Shown here piece after piece: positions 34,297-44,225 of a DNA stretch of 64,000 nucleotides. The notes beneath the pieces were generated by a model. That model was not told where the DNA came from, ran no database searches, and was given only the letters and a program-made list of their open reading frames with translations. The stretch's first letter is position 1; every line of letters starts with the position of its first letter. Source of the stretch: Emticicia sp. CRIBPO (lineage in GTDB: Bacteria > Bacteroidota > Bacteroidia > Cytophagales > Spirosomataceae); NCBI RefSeq assembly GCF_009905725.1, contig NZ_JAAAKV010000001.1:124001-188000 (forward strand), in the 5' to 3' direction. The position numbers and the translations under genes were made by a program.

Positions 34297-35436
34297 ATGA
34301 GACGCATTTACTCCGTTGATTTTGTACGTGGCTTTGTCATGATCATCATGGCCCTTGACCATGTCCGGGATCTGCTGCATACTACTGCCCTGACCCAGAG
34401 CACTACCGATCTATCGGTGGCAACGCCGGGAATATTTATGACCCGGTGGGTTACCCATTTGTGTGCCCCGACCTTTGTTTTCCTTTCCGGTGTTTCAGCA
34501 TTTATTTCACTGACAAACAAGGGAGATCTGAAAGCCAGCCGTAGATTTCTTCTGAGCAGGGGTGCATGGCTTATCTTTCTTGAATTTACCGTCGTCAATT
34601 TCGGTTTGTGGTTCGATATAGGATTTCACAATTTCATTTTCCAGGTCATAGGAGCAATAGGCTTTGGATTCATCATTTTAAGTTTACTGCTGAAACTGAG
34701 TCCCAAAACCATAGGAATCATCGGGCTGTCCATTATCTTCCTGCATAATCTTATCGGACCGGCAGTGGGATCAGTCCCCGGCCTTTCAATGCTGTTCAAT
34801 CCCACTGGAATTCCGTTTGGTGAAGGCCGGGTTTTCATTATGGGCTATCCTCCCGTCCCGTGGCTGGGAATTATGCTGGCCGGATATGGAGCCGGAACAT
34901 ATTTTTTCAAAGAAGACGCATTAAGAAAGAAACTTTTCGCATCGGCAGGAGTCGGTGCCCTGGTTTTGTTTGTAATACTCCGTTTTATCAACTTTTATGG
35001 TGATCCTGCCAAGTGGTCTGTTCAAAAAAACGGCCTGTATACTTTCTTCTCTTTTATGAACGTCACAAAGTACCCTCCATCGCTGTTGTATGTCCTGGTG
35101 ACTCTGGGAATTATATTCCTGGTATTTTATTTTTCTGAAGGAAAATGGGGCAAGATATCTCAGATCGTGTCCGTTTACGGAAAAGTCCCGCTGTTCTATT
35201 TCATTTTGCATTTTTACCTCATCCATATCATTTCCACCATTATGGTTAAATGGCAGGGGTTTAGCTGGTCTGACATCCTTTCCAATCAGTTTGGAAGGCC
35301 TCCGGGTTCGGGTATTGAGCTCCCTTACATTTATCTGGTCTGGGCAGGTGTGGTGATTGCTTTATACCCGGTTTGTGTATGGTATGGCAAATACAAAACC
35401 AGTCATCCGGAAAAACAATGGCTGAGGTATTTATAA
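34297..35436 (+). CDS. DUF1624/HGSNAT-like membrane protein
   Basis: 379 residues with about ten membrane helices. The start RRIYSVDFVRGFVMIIMALDH and the following TRWVTHLCAPTFVFLSG segment are the signature of the DUF1624 family, which is related to heparan-alpha-glucosaminide N-acetyltransferase (HGSNAT) and to acyltransferase 3 membrane proteins. The conserved His in HVRDLLH and H at THLCAP may carry the acyl group. Function in bacteria is unproven; transfer of acetyl groups across the membrane to a glycan is the natural guess. Its stop overlaps the converging gene by six bases, with no terminator. Confidence 0.78.
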   Translation: MRRIYSVDFVRGFVMIIMALDHVRDLLHTTALTQSTTDLSVATPGIFMTRWVTHLCAPTFVFLSGVSAFISLTNKGDLKASRRFLLSRGAWLIFLEFTVVNFGLWFDIGFHNFIFQVIGAIGFGFIILSLLLKLSPKTIGIIGLSIIFLHNLIGPAVGSVPGLSMLFNPTGIPFGEGRVFIMGYPPVPWLGIMLAGYGAGTYFFKEDALRKKLFASAGVGALVLFVILRFINFYGDPAKWSVQKNGLYTFFSFMNVTKYPPSLLYVLVTLGIIFLVFYFSEGKWGKISQIVSVYGKVPLFYFILHFYLIHIISTIMVKWQGFSWSDILSNQFGRPPGSGIELPYIYLVWAGVVIALYPVCVWYGKYKTSHPEKQWLRYL

Positions 35437-37101
35437 CTTCAGCCGCGATTTCAAGTCGTTCCTGATAAAAATATCCGTATTATCCGATGTTTTATAGAAG
35501 AAGTAATTGGCGTCAAAATAAGCCTTTATTTCCGGCAAGCGGTGGAAATTGGCGTAAGTATAGTCATAGTAGGACCTTTCTGTAGTTATGGCCACCAGGA
35601 TAAATTCCGGGCGGTTCTTCTTCAGGTCTTCGAGGAATATCTTCCTTGAAAAAGCGGTCACTTCTTTTTCTGAAGCCTGGAAACCAAACAGCCTTTCCGG
35701 GATATTCTGATGGGTACCCTGAAAAATTCCTGATTCTATATATATCTGGGGATACCAGTCAAAAATGGTCATGGTGGGTTGATAACCCAGTTGTTCTTTA
35801 AGAGAAATCAGCTCACCGGCTGCCTTTGAGGGTTCAACTTCCGAAGAGCTGAAACCGGCCATTTCTTCCGGCAGTTTGTCGTATATTTTATCATCAACAT
35901 AGAGCTTCAGATTATAAAAGCTCAGGGCAATGATCAGCACTACGTAAGGCAAGATGAAAAAGTATCTTTTCTTTGCTTCCAGGGCATGTACCTCTTTCCA
36001 GAGTATAGCAAGGCCAAAAGGCAGCGTGATATAAAGATAGGTGAAATAATGACCGTAATTAAAACCAGGCTTAGCCACTGAATACATGGTCACCACAAAA
36101 AGAAACAACATGATATTGATGGTTTTGTCTTTAAACTTCCTGGCAAAAGCCAGCACCAGGATCAGCACAAACACCAGGACATACACATGCTTCAGAAAAT
36201 AATTGATGGGCATATCACTGACACTCCTTACCAGAAACGTGGTGAGGATCTTAGAGATAATCGGAAAATCCTGACCGTATCCCAGGTTTGAAATGAGATA
36301 AAAATTCAGGAAGTTGTTCACCTGCCCGTAATAAAGAAGGTAGATTCCCAAAACCAGGGAAGGCAGTGTACCCGATAAAAATGCCTTTAAAATATACCCG
36401 GCTTCTTTTGACCTGAATTCCCCTATCCTGATAATGAAAAAACAAAGTACCATGGCTACTGCCAACGGAGCACTCTGAAGTTTACAGTAAGGCACCATCC
36501 CTAACAAAAAGTAAAAGAGACCATCCATTGTAAAACCCTGATCACGGTCTTTCATTTTTTTGAACAGGATCATAACCCCGGCCGCAAGCAGGAGGTTGCT
36601 GGTGGCTTCATTGTTAAAACTGTTAAAGCTGGAGCTGTTTCCGAAGGCATAAACCAGGAAAGGATACAAAAAAGCCAGGTTCCTGACAGCCGAATGGTAA
36701 GCGTAACCCAATGCTTTAAAAATAAAAAAGGAAGTGAACAAAGTGAGGACAAACCAAACCAGCCGGGCGTTGGTATAATCACCTGCAAAACCCAGCAGGT
36801 GCGGGATAATAAAATGGTAAATGTGTATCGGCCCGATGGTAAAAAAATCGATGCTTCTCCACAGTACCGGATCTACGTGCATTAGGGCCATCCCCTCAGC
36901 CAGGTTAAAGGCTTCATCCGGATCAATGACCCTGTTTTTTAACAGGGCAGGAAGTTTATTAAAAAGCAAAAAAGCAAAGCAGGCTAAAATAAAGTAGCGA
37001 CTTTTTATTTCTGAGATCTTAACGTTCTGAAACCCGGTTGTGCAATAACCAACTAGTAAAAGAAGTAAAGTAATGTTTATTATGAGGCTGACTGCAATCA
37101 T
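35431..37101 (-). CDS. membrane glycosyltransferase candidate, GT-C type
   Basis: 556 residues with about ten to eleven helices and a 120-residue soluble C-terminus. The first periplasmic loop contains RVIDPDEAFNLAEGMAL, an Asp-Glu pair like that of PMT/ArnT-family enzymes, followed by SIDFFTIGPIHIYHF. The soluble end has TMTIFDWYPQIYIESG and EFILVAITTERSYYDY. It resembles the undecaprenyl-phosphate-sugar-dependent class but I cannot name the family with certainty. It is divergent from the GT92-like gene and converges on the HGSNAT-like gene with a six-base overlap. Confidence 0.6.
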   Translation of the reverse strand: MIAVSLIINITLLLLLVGYCTTGFQNVKISEIKSRYFILACFAFLLFNKLPALLKNRVIDPDEAFNLAEGMALMHVDPVLWRSIDFFTIGPIHIYHFIIPHLLGFAGDYTNARLVWFVLTLFTSFFIFKALGYAYHSAVRNLAFLYPFLVYAFGNSSSFNSFNNEATSNLLLAAGVMILFKKMKDRDQGFTMDGLFYFLLGMVPYCKLQSAPLAVAMVLCFFIIRIGEFRSKEAGYILKAFLSGTLPSLVLGIYLLYYGQVNNFLNFYLISNLGYGQDFPIISKILTTFLVRSVSDMPINYFLKHVYVLVFVLILVLAFARKFKDKTINIMLFLFVVTMYSVAKPGFNYGHYFTYLYITLPFGLAILWKEVHALEAKKRYFFILPYVVLIIALSFYNLKLYVDDKIYDKLPEEMAGFSSSEVEPSKAAGELISLKEQLGYQPTMTIFDWYPQIYIESGIFQGTHQNIPERLFGFQASEKEVTAFSRKIFLEDLKKNRPEFILVAITTERSYYDYTYANFHRLPEIKAYFDANYFFYKTSDNTDIFIRNDLKSRLKL

Positions 37102-37209
37102 GGTGCAAGCTAATCAAAATCGCTGTAAAAGCCATAATGCCCTTCACCGGCATGGATTATTAAATCCTGATAATTTTAAACTCCCATAAAATTAATTAAA
37201 AAGTACAAT

Positions 37210-37217
37210 TATCTTTG
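37210..37217 (+). promoter_or_regulatory. candidate promoter -7 box
   Basis: TATCTTTG fits TAnnTTTG and ends 19 bases before the ATG of the GT92-like gene. Confidence 0.5.
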
Positions 37218-37236
37218 CAGTAAAAAAGAGCTGTTC

Positions 37237-38055
37237 ATGATTAAAACTCCATCCGTATTTAAAAGTAAGACGCCGAAGAAATATTATTTATCCTTACTTT
37301 CGCCGGCTAAAAACGAGCACGACTATCTGGTTGACTTCGTCAAATTCTACAAATATCATGGGGTTGAACATTTCTATTTTTATGACAATCAGAGCACAGT
37401 CCCGGTAAAGGAAACCCTGAAAGACTACCTTGACTGCTGCACCATCATTGAATTTCCAGGGGTCGGTGTCCAGGTTCAGAGCTATGCCCATTTCATGAAA
37501 AATTTCAAACATGAAACCGAGTGGATCGCCATTTTTGACATTGACGAATACGTCCTTCCCAAAAAGCACGAAACACTCCGTGATTTCCTGCGGGATTATG
37601 AAGATTATGACGCCGTGGCCATCAATTGGGTGACATTCGGCGACGGTCACAACAAAACCCAGCAGGCAGGACCTTTGATCGGCAACTATCTTTACTCTTC
37701 CAAATCACAACATCCGAATTTTAAGTCTGTTTACAAAACCGACTCTATCTATAAAGTTGACCACGTGCATTTTGCGAAGTTGAAATTGTTCAGCAAATAT
37801 GTTGATGCCAGGTTGAAACCTGTCAAAAGTGTGTCTCACACCGAACCCACAACCGACATCATTCAGCTGAATCATTATTTCACCAAGTCGGAAGAAGAAT
37901 ATCTCAAGAAGATCAAACGGGCCAGGGCTGATACCGGTGAATCATACTATGATCATATCAAGGAAAATCAGTGGCTGGTAGACGAGCACACCCGGACCAA
38001 CGAGATCCGGACCACCGAGATCTGGGACAAATACAAGCACATCTACGAAAAATAA
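37237..38055 (+). CDS. glycosyltransferase family 92-like protein
   Basis: 272 residues. YYLSLLSPAKNEHDYLVDFVKFYKYHGVEHFYFYDN is spread over the first 55 residues and is the donor-binding part typical of GT92/DUF23 enzymes; IAIFDIDEYVLPK contains the DxD metal motif (DID) and the E that follows. HYFTKSEEEYLKKIKRARAD in the C-terminal part is the region that carries the family's conserved His. Members add galactose or other hexoses to glycans; in bacteria they often work in polysaccharide assembly. It is preceded by a promoter box and followed by a long, AT-rich hairpin. Confidence 0.85.
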   Translation: MIKTPSVFKSKTPKKYYLSLLSPAKNEHDYLVDFVKFYKYHGVEHFYFYDNQSTVPVKETLKDYLDCCTIIEFPGVGVQVQSYAHFMKNFKHETEWIAIFDIDEYVLPKKHETLRDFLRDYEDYDAVAINWVTFGDGHNKTQQAGPLIGNYLYSSKSQHPNFKSVYKTDSIYKVDHVHFAKLKLFSKYVDARLKPVKSVSHTEPTTDIIQLNHYFTKSEEEYLKKIKRARADTGESYYDHIKENQWLVDEHTRTNEIRTTEIWDKYKHIYEK

Positions 38056-38091
38056 AAGCTGTTTTACCGGATAAAATATTATTTACAAAGC

Positions 38092-38131
38092 CAATAAGGT
38101 TATGCATTCAAATGTATAACCTTATTGATTT
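38092..38131 (+). terminator. terminator after the GT92-like gene
   Basis: CAATAAGGTTATGCATT pairs with AATGTATAACCTTATTG, one wobble pair, with only a few T afterwards. A weak-to-moderate terminator by composition. Confidence 0.6.
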
Positions 38132-38187
38132 ATGACCATCGGCCCACTCTATTTTGACTAAACCTTCCATTTGTTAAATCAAACTGC

Positions 38188-38195
38188 TATTTTTG
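38188..38195 (+). promoter_or_regulatory. candidate promoter -7 box of leuS
   Basis: TATTTTTG fits TAnnTTTG, 27 bases before the leuS ATG. A TTTG at 38170-38173 is present, but the 14-base spacing is shorter than the usual 17-20. Confidence 0.5.
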
Positions 38196-38222
38196 CAAAA
38201 ATTTTAATATAATATCATCATA

Positions 38223-41051
38223 ATGGCGGATTACAGGCACAAAGCAATAGAAAAAAAGTGGCAGGAGTTTTGGGAAAAGAATCAAACCTATAAAGTTGAA
38301 ATAGACAAGACTAAACCCAAATACTATGTACTCGATATGTTTCCTTATCCTTCGGGAGCAGGACTGCACGTCGGGCACCCGCTCGGATACATTGCTTCTG
38401 ACATCTTCAGCCGTTACAAAAGACTGAAAGGTTTCAATGTCCTTCACCCGATGGGCTTTGATTCATTTGGTTTACCGGCTGAGCAATACGCGATCCAGAC
38501 CGGGCAACACCCGGCCATTACCACCGAAAACAACATCACCACCTATATTAAACAATTGAAAAATATAGGGTTCAGTTATGACTGGTCCAGAGAAGTAAGA
38601 ACTTCTGATCCGGGATATTATAAATGGACACAGTGGATTTTCATGCAGTTGTTTAACAGCTGGTATAACAAAGGCACCGACAAGGCAGAAGCCATCGAGA
38701 CTTTGTATGAAGCCTTTGAAAAAAACGGTACAAAAGGCCTGAAAGCCGTAACTGCTGACGACCTTCCGGAGTTTACTGCAGAAGAATGGAAATCATACAG
38801 CGAAGATAAAAAATATGAAATCTCACTTGACTATCGTTTGACCTACCTGGCTGAGTCTGTGGTGAATTTCTGCCCGGCATTAGGAATGGTTTTGTCAAAT
38901 GACGAGGTTAAAGACGGAGTTTCAGAAAGAGGTGGCTATCCGGTGATTCAAAAGAAAATGAGTCAGTGGATGATGAGAATCACTGCTTATGCAGACAGGC
39001 TGATCAACGGTCTGGATCAGATAGACTGGTCTGAGTCATTAAAAGAACAGCAGAGAAACTGGATCGGACGTTCCAACGGGGCATCGGTCAGGTTTAAACT
39101 GGAAAAACCTGTGGTGTATGAAGGTGGTCAGGGTGAGTTCATCGAAGTGTTTACCACCAGGGTAGACACTATTTACGGCGTATCTTTCATGGTACTGGCC
39201 CCCGAACACGAGTGGGTGCCTTATCTGACTACGCCTGATCAGAAAGAGGCTATTGATGCTTATATTGCAGAAACCCAGAAGCGTTCTGAACTCGACAGGG
39301 TTTCAGATGTTAAAAAAGTTTCGGGAGCTTTCACTGGCTCTTACTGTATCAATCCTTTTAACGGAGAGAAAATCCCGGTTTGGATTGCCGATTACGTATT
39401 GGCAGGATATGGGACCGGGGCGGTCATGGCCGTTCCTTCCGGAGACCAGAGAGACTGGAATTTCGCCAAACATTTTGATTTGCCTGTCATTCAGATCCTT
39501 GATGCACAGCAGGAAATCGAAACCCAGGCTGATTCAACCAAAGAAGGAAAATACATCAATTCAGGCATCATCAACGGCCTGGGGTACAAAGAAGCTACTC
39601 AGAAGCTGGTTGAATATCTTGAAGCCAACGGTATCGGAAAAGGAAAGATCAATTACCGTTTACGTGACGCCGTATTTGCCCGTCAGCGTTACTGGGGTGA
39701 GCCTGTTCCGGTATTTTTTAAAGAAAATGCTGAAGGCAGAGCTATACCTTATTTAATCAGGGAAGAGAGCCTTCCGTTGATTCTTCCGGAAATCGACAAA
39801 TACCAGCCGACAGAAACGGGTGAACCGCCGCTGGGCAGGGCCAAAGACTGGAATTATGCTTCGGGTGAATTGTCCGGCCCGTTAGAGATGAGCACTATGC
39901 CGGGTTGGGCAGGCAGCAGCTGGTACTGGTATCGTTATATGGATGCTCAGAACAGCTCTGAGTTTGCGTCGAAAGAAGCCGTTGACTATTGGAAAGACAT
40001 TGATTTATATATCGGTGGAACAGAACACGCCACAGGGCACCTTTTATACAGCCGTTTCTGGAACAAATTCCTGAAAGACAGGGGTTATGTGCAGGAAGAA
40101 GAGTTTGCCAAAAAACTCATCAACCAGGGGATGATCATGGGCCGTTCCAACTTTGTATACCGATTGAAAGAGTCTGAAAAGCCGACCTTTGTTTCCTTCG
40201 GGCTTAAAGATCAGTATGAAACCATCAAGCTTCATGTAGACGTCAATATTGTGATCAACGACGTGCTGGACCTTGAGAAATTCAAAACCACCAGGAATGA
40301 TATCGGGGATGATCCCCAGTTTATCCTGGAAGACGGTAAATATATCTGTGGGGCTGAAGTGGAAAAAATGTCCAAATCCAAGTTCAATGTCGTCAATCCT
40401 GACGACCTGGTGGAAAGATACGGAGCAGATACCCTGAGACTTTACGAAATGTTCCTGGGGCCGCTGACCGAAAGTAAACCATGGGATACCCGCAGTATCG
40501 AAGGTACTTACAGGTTCTTGCGTAAGCTATGGCGTCTGTTCTTTGATCAGAATGAGAAATACCTCCTGACAGACGATGAACCAACCAAAGAAGAACTGAA
40601 AGTACTGCACAAAACCATCAAAAAAGTACAGGAAGATGTGGAGACATTCTCGTTCAACACATCAGTGAGTACCTTTATGATTTGTGTCAATGAACTGAGC
40701 GAATTGAAATGTCATAAAAAAGCCGTACTGGAGCAATTGCTTGTTATTCTTTCCCCTTATGCCCCGCATATTGCCGAAGAACTCTGGGCACTGACAGGTC
40801 ACGAAGAAGGAACCATCACCAGTCAGGACTTCCCGGTATGGAACCCTGAATACCTGGTAGAAGATGCTTTTGAATACCCGGTACAGATCAACGGAAAAGT
40901 AAGGGCCAACCTTGTTTTCCCGGCTGACATGCCTAAAGAGGACATTGAGAAAGAAGTACTGGCCAATGAAACCGTCATCAGATGGATGGAAGGAAAACCG
41001 GCCAAGAAAATCATCGTGGTACCGAAAAGAATTGTGAATGTCGTCATCTGA
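38223..41051 (+). CDS. leuS: leucyl-tRNA synthetase
   Basis: 942 residues, against about 860 in E. coli. The HIGH-type motif is in PYPSGAGLHVGHPLGY at about 42-57, the editing domain has STRVDTIYGV-like TTRVDTIYGVSFMV and YGTGAVMAVPSGDQRD, and KMSKSKFNVVNPDD lies at about 714. Extra sequence before the editing domain (about 155-200: TDKAEAIETLYEAF and following) accounts for much of the added length and is usual for Bacteroidota. It charges tRNA-Leu in the cytoplasm. No T-box was seen; a hairpin follows the gene. Confidence 0.98.
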   Translation: MADYRHKAIEKKWQEFWEKNQTYKVEIDKTKPKYYVLDMFPYPSGAGLHVGHPLGYIASDIFSRYKRLKGFNVLHPMGFDSFGLPAEQYAIQTGQHPAITTENNITTYIKQLKNIGFSYDWSREVRTSDPGYYKWTQWIFMQLFNSWYNKGTDKAEAIETLYEAFEKNGTKGLKAVTADDLPEFTAEEWKSYSEDKKYEISLDYRLTYLAESVVNFCPALGMVLSNDEVKDGVSERGGYPVIQKKMSQWMMRITAYADRLINGLDQIDWSESLKEQQRNWIGRSNGASVRFKLEKPVVYEGGQGEFIEVFTTRVDTIYGVSFMVLAPEHEWVPYLTTPDQKEAIDAYIAETQKRSELDRVSDVKKVSGAFTGSYCINPFNGEKIPVWIADYVLAGYGTGAVMAVPSGDQRDWNFAKHFDLPVIQILDAQQEIETQADSTKEGKYINSGIINGLGYKEATQKLVEYLEANGIGKGKINYRLRDAVFARQRYWGEPVPVFFKENAEGRAIPYLIREESLPLILPEIDKYQPTETGEPPLGRAKDWNYASGELSGPLEMSTMPGWAGSSWYWYRYMDAQNSSEFASKEAVDYWKDIDLYIGGTEHATGHLLYSRFWNKFLKDRGYVQEEEFAKKLINQGMIMGRSNFVYRLKESEKPTFVSFGLKDQYETIKLHVDVNIVINDVLDLEKFKTTRNDIGDDPQFILEDGKYICGAEVEKMSKSKFNVVNPDDLVERYGADTLRLYEMFLGPLTESKPWDTRSIEGTYRFLRKLWRLFFDQNEKYLLTDDEPTKEELKVLHKTIKKVQEDVETFSFNTSVSTFMICVNELSELKCHKKAVLEQLLVILSPYAPHIAEELWALTGHEEGTITSQDFPVWNPEYLVEDAFEYPVQINGKVRANLVFPADMPKEDIEKEVLANETVIRWMEGKPAKKIIVVPKRIVNVVI

Positions 41052-41059
41052 ATAATCAC

Positions 41060-41086
41060 CCAAACCCTCCCGACCGGAGGGTTTGG
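41060..41086. terminator. hairpin after leuS
   Basis: CCAAACCCTCC / GGAGGGTTTGG perfect 11-bp stem with a five-base loop. There is no T tract, so termination is uncertain; it may protect the 3' end of the mRNA. Confidence 0.5.
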
Positions 41087-41120
41087 CATTTAATTCCGTT
41101 CAATAAATAAAAACTAACCA

Positions 41121-41987
41121 ATGAAGAAATTATCACTCATAACCCTGATTCTGTTTTTAGGGTTTACTTCCTGCAAGACTACCCACCTTCCTACCTACAC
41201 CAAAGTACCCGTTTCTCTCAGAGATCATCTCACTTACAAGGAAGGCCGAAAACCCATCATTTCAGTTCACAGGGGTGGCGGAGAAATGGACGGTTTACCT
41301 GAAAACTGTATTGAATCGTTCGCTTATATTGCCTCAAAAATGCCTTGTATCATTGAATGTGACATCGAGTATACCAAAGACAGCGTTACGTTTATGCTGC
41401 ACGACAGCTATCTGGACAGAACCACAACAGGCACCGGAAAAGTAAAAGACAAAACCTGGGCTGAGCTGCAAACACTCACTTTGAAAGACAATGCAGGGAA
41501 AGTAACCCCTTACAAAATCCCTACACTGGATGAAGTTTTGAAATGGGGAAAGAACAAAGTCATTTATACACTGGACGTTAAGAGAAATACGCCTTATAGA
41601 AAAGTGATAGAGTCAGTCGTTAGAAATAAGGCTGAAAACTATGCCGCCATCATTACTTACAACCTTAATGCCGCCGTTGAGGTATATAAGATTAATCCAA
41701 ATTTACTTATCTCCGTCGAAATCATGAAAGTGGCAGATTATGACCGTTTGCATGAAGCGGGTATTCCGGACAAAAACATGATAGCCTTCATTGGAACCAG
41801 AGAACCTAAAAAAGAGCTGACCGATTTTCTGCATGCCAAAGGAATCATGACCATCCTCGGAGTTCTGGGCAACCTTGACGCAAAGGCTGAAAAAAGAGGC
41901 AACGATCTTTATAAGACCTGGGTAAATGACGGAGCAGATATTTTGTCTACCGACAGGCCGGAGGCAGCTTATTCCGTGATCAAATAA
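41121..41987 (+). CDS. lipoprotein glycerophosphodiester phosphodiesterase
   Basis: 288 residues. MKKLSLITLILFLGFTSC ends in a lipobox (FTSC), so the protein is lipidated in the periplasm. VHRGGGEMDGLPENCIESF and IECDIEYTKDSVTFMLHDSYLDRTTTG carry the catalytic His pair and the Glu/Asp metal ligands of the GDPD family; ILSTDRPEA closes the TIM barrel. It hydrolyses glycerophosphodiesters to glycerol-3-phosphate and alcohols, normally for phosphate or lipid salvage. It precedes the secreted M20 hydrolase with a 76-base gap. Confidence 0.9.
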   Translation: MKKLSLITLILFLGFTSCKTTHLPTYTKVPVSLRDHLTYKEGRKPIISVHRGGGEMDGLPENCIESFAYIASKMPCIIECDIEYTKDSVTFMLHDSYLDRTTTGTGKVKDKTWAELQTLTLKDNAGKVTPYKIPTLDEVLKWGKNKVIYTLDVKRNTPYRKVIESVVRNKAENYAAIITYNLNAAVEVYKINPNLLISVEIMKVADYDRLHEAGIPDKNMIAFIGTREPKKELTDFLHAKGIMTILGVLGNLDAKAEKRGNDLYKTWVNDGADILSTDRPEAAYSVIK

Positions 41988-42063
41988 TTTTTTAAATCAC
42001 CTTGTGATATAAGGCGTATGTATTAACTTGGAAAATCATACCCATTCTAAACCAAATATTGTA

Positions 42064-43413
42064 ATGAGATCATTTTTTTTATGTTTATTCCTTGGATTAT
42101 CAGTCGCTGCCCAGGCACAGAGCAATTTAAAAAAGACCATAGAAACCGCTTCTAAAAGTATCGAACAGAAAGTAATCGGCTGGAGAAGGGATTTTCATGA
42201 GCATCCGGAACTGGGTAACGAAGAGTTCAGAACAGCCAAAATAGTGGCTGACCACCTGAGAGCACTCGGAATAGAAGTACAGGAAAATGTAGCCGTTACA
42301 GGCGTTATCGGCATTCTTAAAGGAGGCAAACCCGGTCCGGTGGTTGCGTTGAGAGCTGACATGGACGGCTTACCGGTTACTGAAAGAGTGGATGTTCCTT
42401 TCAAATCAAAAGTGACAGCAGAATATAACGGACAAAAAACCGGGGTGATGCATGCCTGCGGACACGACAGCCACGTGGCCATCCTGATGGGTGTCGCTGA
42501 GGTTTTGAGCGGCATCAGAAAAGACCTTCCGGGAACGGTAAAATTCATTTTCCAACCTGCTGAAGAGGGCATTCTGGATATTTCAAAACCTTTCGGGGCA
42601 GATGGAATGGTAAAGGCTGGTTGTCTTGAAAATCCTAAAGTAGAAGCCATTTTCGGTTTGCATATCAATTCACAAACTCCTGCCGGGATGATTACCTATA
42701 AATCAGGCCCCACCATGGCAGCAGTGGACGCCCTGAAAATCAAGATCAAAGGCAAGCAGACGCACGGAGCCTATCCCTGGTCTGGTATTGACCCGATCGT
42801 GACCGCTTCTCAGATAGTTTTAGGCCTTCAGACCATTGTTTCGAGAAATGTCAAACTGATTGACAACCCTGCGGTCGTCACCGTCGGGGCCATTCACGGA
42901 GGCATCAGGAACAACATTATTCCGGAAGAAGTTGAAATGATCGGTACCATCAGAACGTTAGGAAAAGAACAAAGGACATTTGTACACAAGAGAATTGAGG
43001 AAATCGCTGTCAACATCGCGGAAAGTGCGGGTGCTGTAGCGACGGTAAAAATAGAGAAAGGTTATCCTGTGACTTACAACGATCCGGAACTGACCAGGAA
43101 AATGGTCATGTCGCTGGAAGAAACGGCAGGCGAAGCCAATCTGAAGATTATTCCTGCCGTGATGGGGGCTGAGGATTTCAGCTATTACCAGGAGAAAATA
43201 CCGGGTTTGTTTTTCTTTTTAGGAGGAATGGATCCGGACAAAAAACCTGAAGACGTAGCCCCGCACCATACACCGGATTTCTATCTTAACGAAACCGGGT
43301 TTACGCTGGGCATAAGGGCCCTTTCCAACCTTGTACTGGACTATGCGGGCACAGTGGAACAGGGAGCCGCAAAACCGGCTGTAACAGGCAAAAAAACAAA
43401 GAACTCGAAATAA
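42064..43413 (+). CDS. secreted M20 family amidohydrolase
   Basis: 449 residues from the ATG at 42064. Signal peptide MRSFFLCLFLGLSVAAQAQ. Metal-binding residues are visible in HACGHDSHVAILMG and QPAEEGILD and the C-terminal MGAEDFSYY; the dimerisation domain follows TYKSGPTMAAVDALK. It resembles HipO/AbgB-like N-acyl-amino acid amidohydrolases, which cut an amide to release an amino acid. It would act in the periplasm. Sits between GDPD and sua5 on the same strand, only six bases before the latter. Confidence 0.9.
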   Translation: MRSFFLCLFLGLSVAAQAQSNLKKTIETASKSIEQKVIGWRRDFHEHPELGNEEFRTAKIVADHLRALGIEVQENVAVTGVIGILKGGKPGPVVALRADMDGLPVTERVDVPFKSKVTAEYNGQKTGVMHACGHDSHVAILMGVAEVLSGIRKDLPGTVKFIFQPAEEGILDISKPFGADGMVKAGCLENPKVEAIFGLHINSQTPAGMITYKSGPTMAAVDALKIKIKGKQTHGAYPWSGIDPIVTASQIVLGLQTIVSRNVKLIDNPAVVTVGAIHGGIRNNIIPEEVEMIGTIRTLGKEQRTFVHKRIEEIAVNIAESAGAVATVKIEKGYPVTYNDPELTRKMVMSLEETAGEANLKIIPAVMGAEDFSYYQEKIPGLFFFLGGMDPDKKPEDVAPHHTPDFYLNETGFTLGIRALSNLVLDYAGTVEQGAAKPAVTGKKTKNSK

Positions 43414-43419
43414 CAACCA

Positions 43420-44046
43420 ATGGCAGCAGAGATCATAGAAATATTCCCGGATAATCCTGACGACAGAAAAATCGACAGGATTATTCAATGCCTGCTGGAT
43501 GGTGGCCTGATCATCTATCCTACAGACACCGTCTATTCTATGGGCTGTGATTCCAAAAACATCAAGGCGGTCGAAAGACTATGCCGGCTGAAAGGGGTCA
43601 AGGCTTCGCAAAATAATTTCTCCATCGTCTGCAGCGACCTGAGTGACATTTCAAAATACGCCCGGGTATCCAACGTAGCTTTCAGGCGGATCAAGAAAAT
43701 GTTGCCCGGCCCCTACACTTTCATCCTGCCGGCTACCAGCGACCTGCCGAAGATTCTCCAGACCAAAAGAAAGACCATCGGTATACGTGTACCAGACCAT
43801 AACATCCCCAGAATCATCATTGAGAAGCTGGGAAATCCCATCATTACCACCTCTGTGAAAGACGACATTGACGATATTGTAGAATATCCGAATGAAATCG
43901 AAGTGATTTTCGAACAAAATCAGAACCATGTGGACCTGATCATCGACGGAGGCTGGTGCGGCATTATTCCATCAACGGTAATCGATGCCACCACAGATAA
44001 TTTTGAACTGGTCAGGGAAGGCCTGGGGCCGTTTGAGGAAGAATAG
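43420..44046 (+). CDS. L-threonylcarbamoyladenylate synthase-like protein (Sua5/YciO/YrdC)
   Basis: 208 residues, the single-domain YrdC/YciO length. LIIYPTDTVYSMGCDSKN, followed by FSIVCSDLSDISKYA and PGPYTFILPAT, is the nucleotide- and threonine-binding core; PSTVIDAT near the end is also conserved. TsaC-type enzymes make the threonylcarbamoyl donor for the t6A37 modification of tRNA. A YciO-like branch exists whose role differs, so TsaC activity is inferred, not seen. Probably co-transcribed with the preceding amidohydrolase. Confidence 0.87.
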   Translation: MAAEIIEIFPDNPDDRKIDRIIQCLLDGGLIIYPTDTVYSMGCDSKNIKAVERLCRLKGVKASQNNFSIVCSDLSDISKYARVSNVAFRRIKKMLPGPYTFILPATSDLPKILQTKRKTIGIRVPDHNIPRIIIEKLGNPIITTSVKDDIDDIVEYPNEIEVIFEQNQNHVDLIIDGGWCGIIPSTVIDATTDNFELVREGLGPFEEE

Positions 44047-44225
44047 AAGGAAAATTTTATATTTCTTTTATAATCAACCCAAATCTAAAAAAAATCCTAA
44101 AAAACTCCGCAAATTTGAAGTATATCTACCTGTTTTGTTGTATTTTCTAATAAAAATAATTTATTTTGAATTCAATATCATTTTTTCACTTTCTAACGCT
44201 AGAATATAATTTCAAAAAAACAGTT

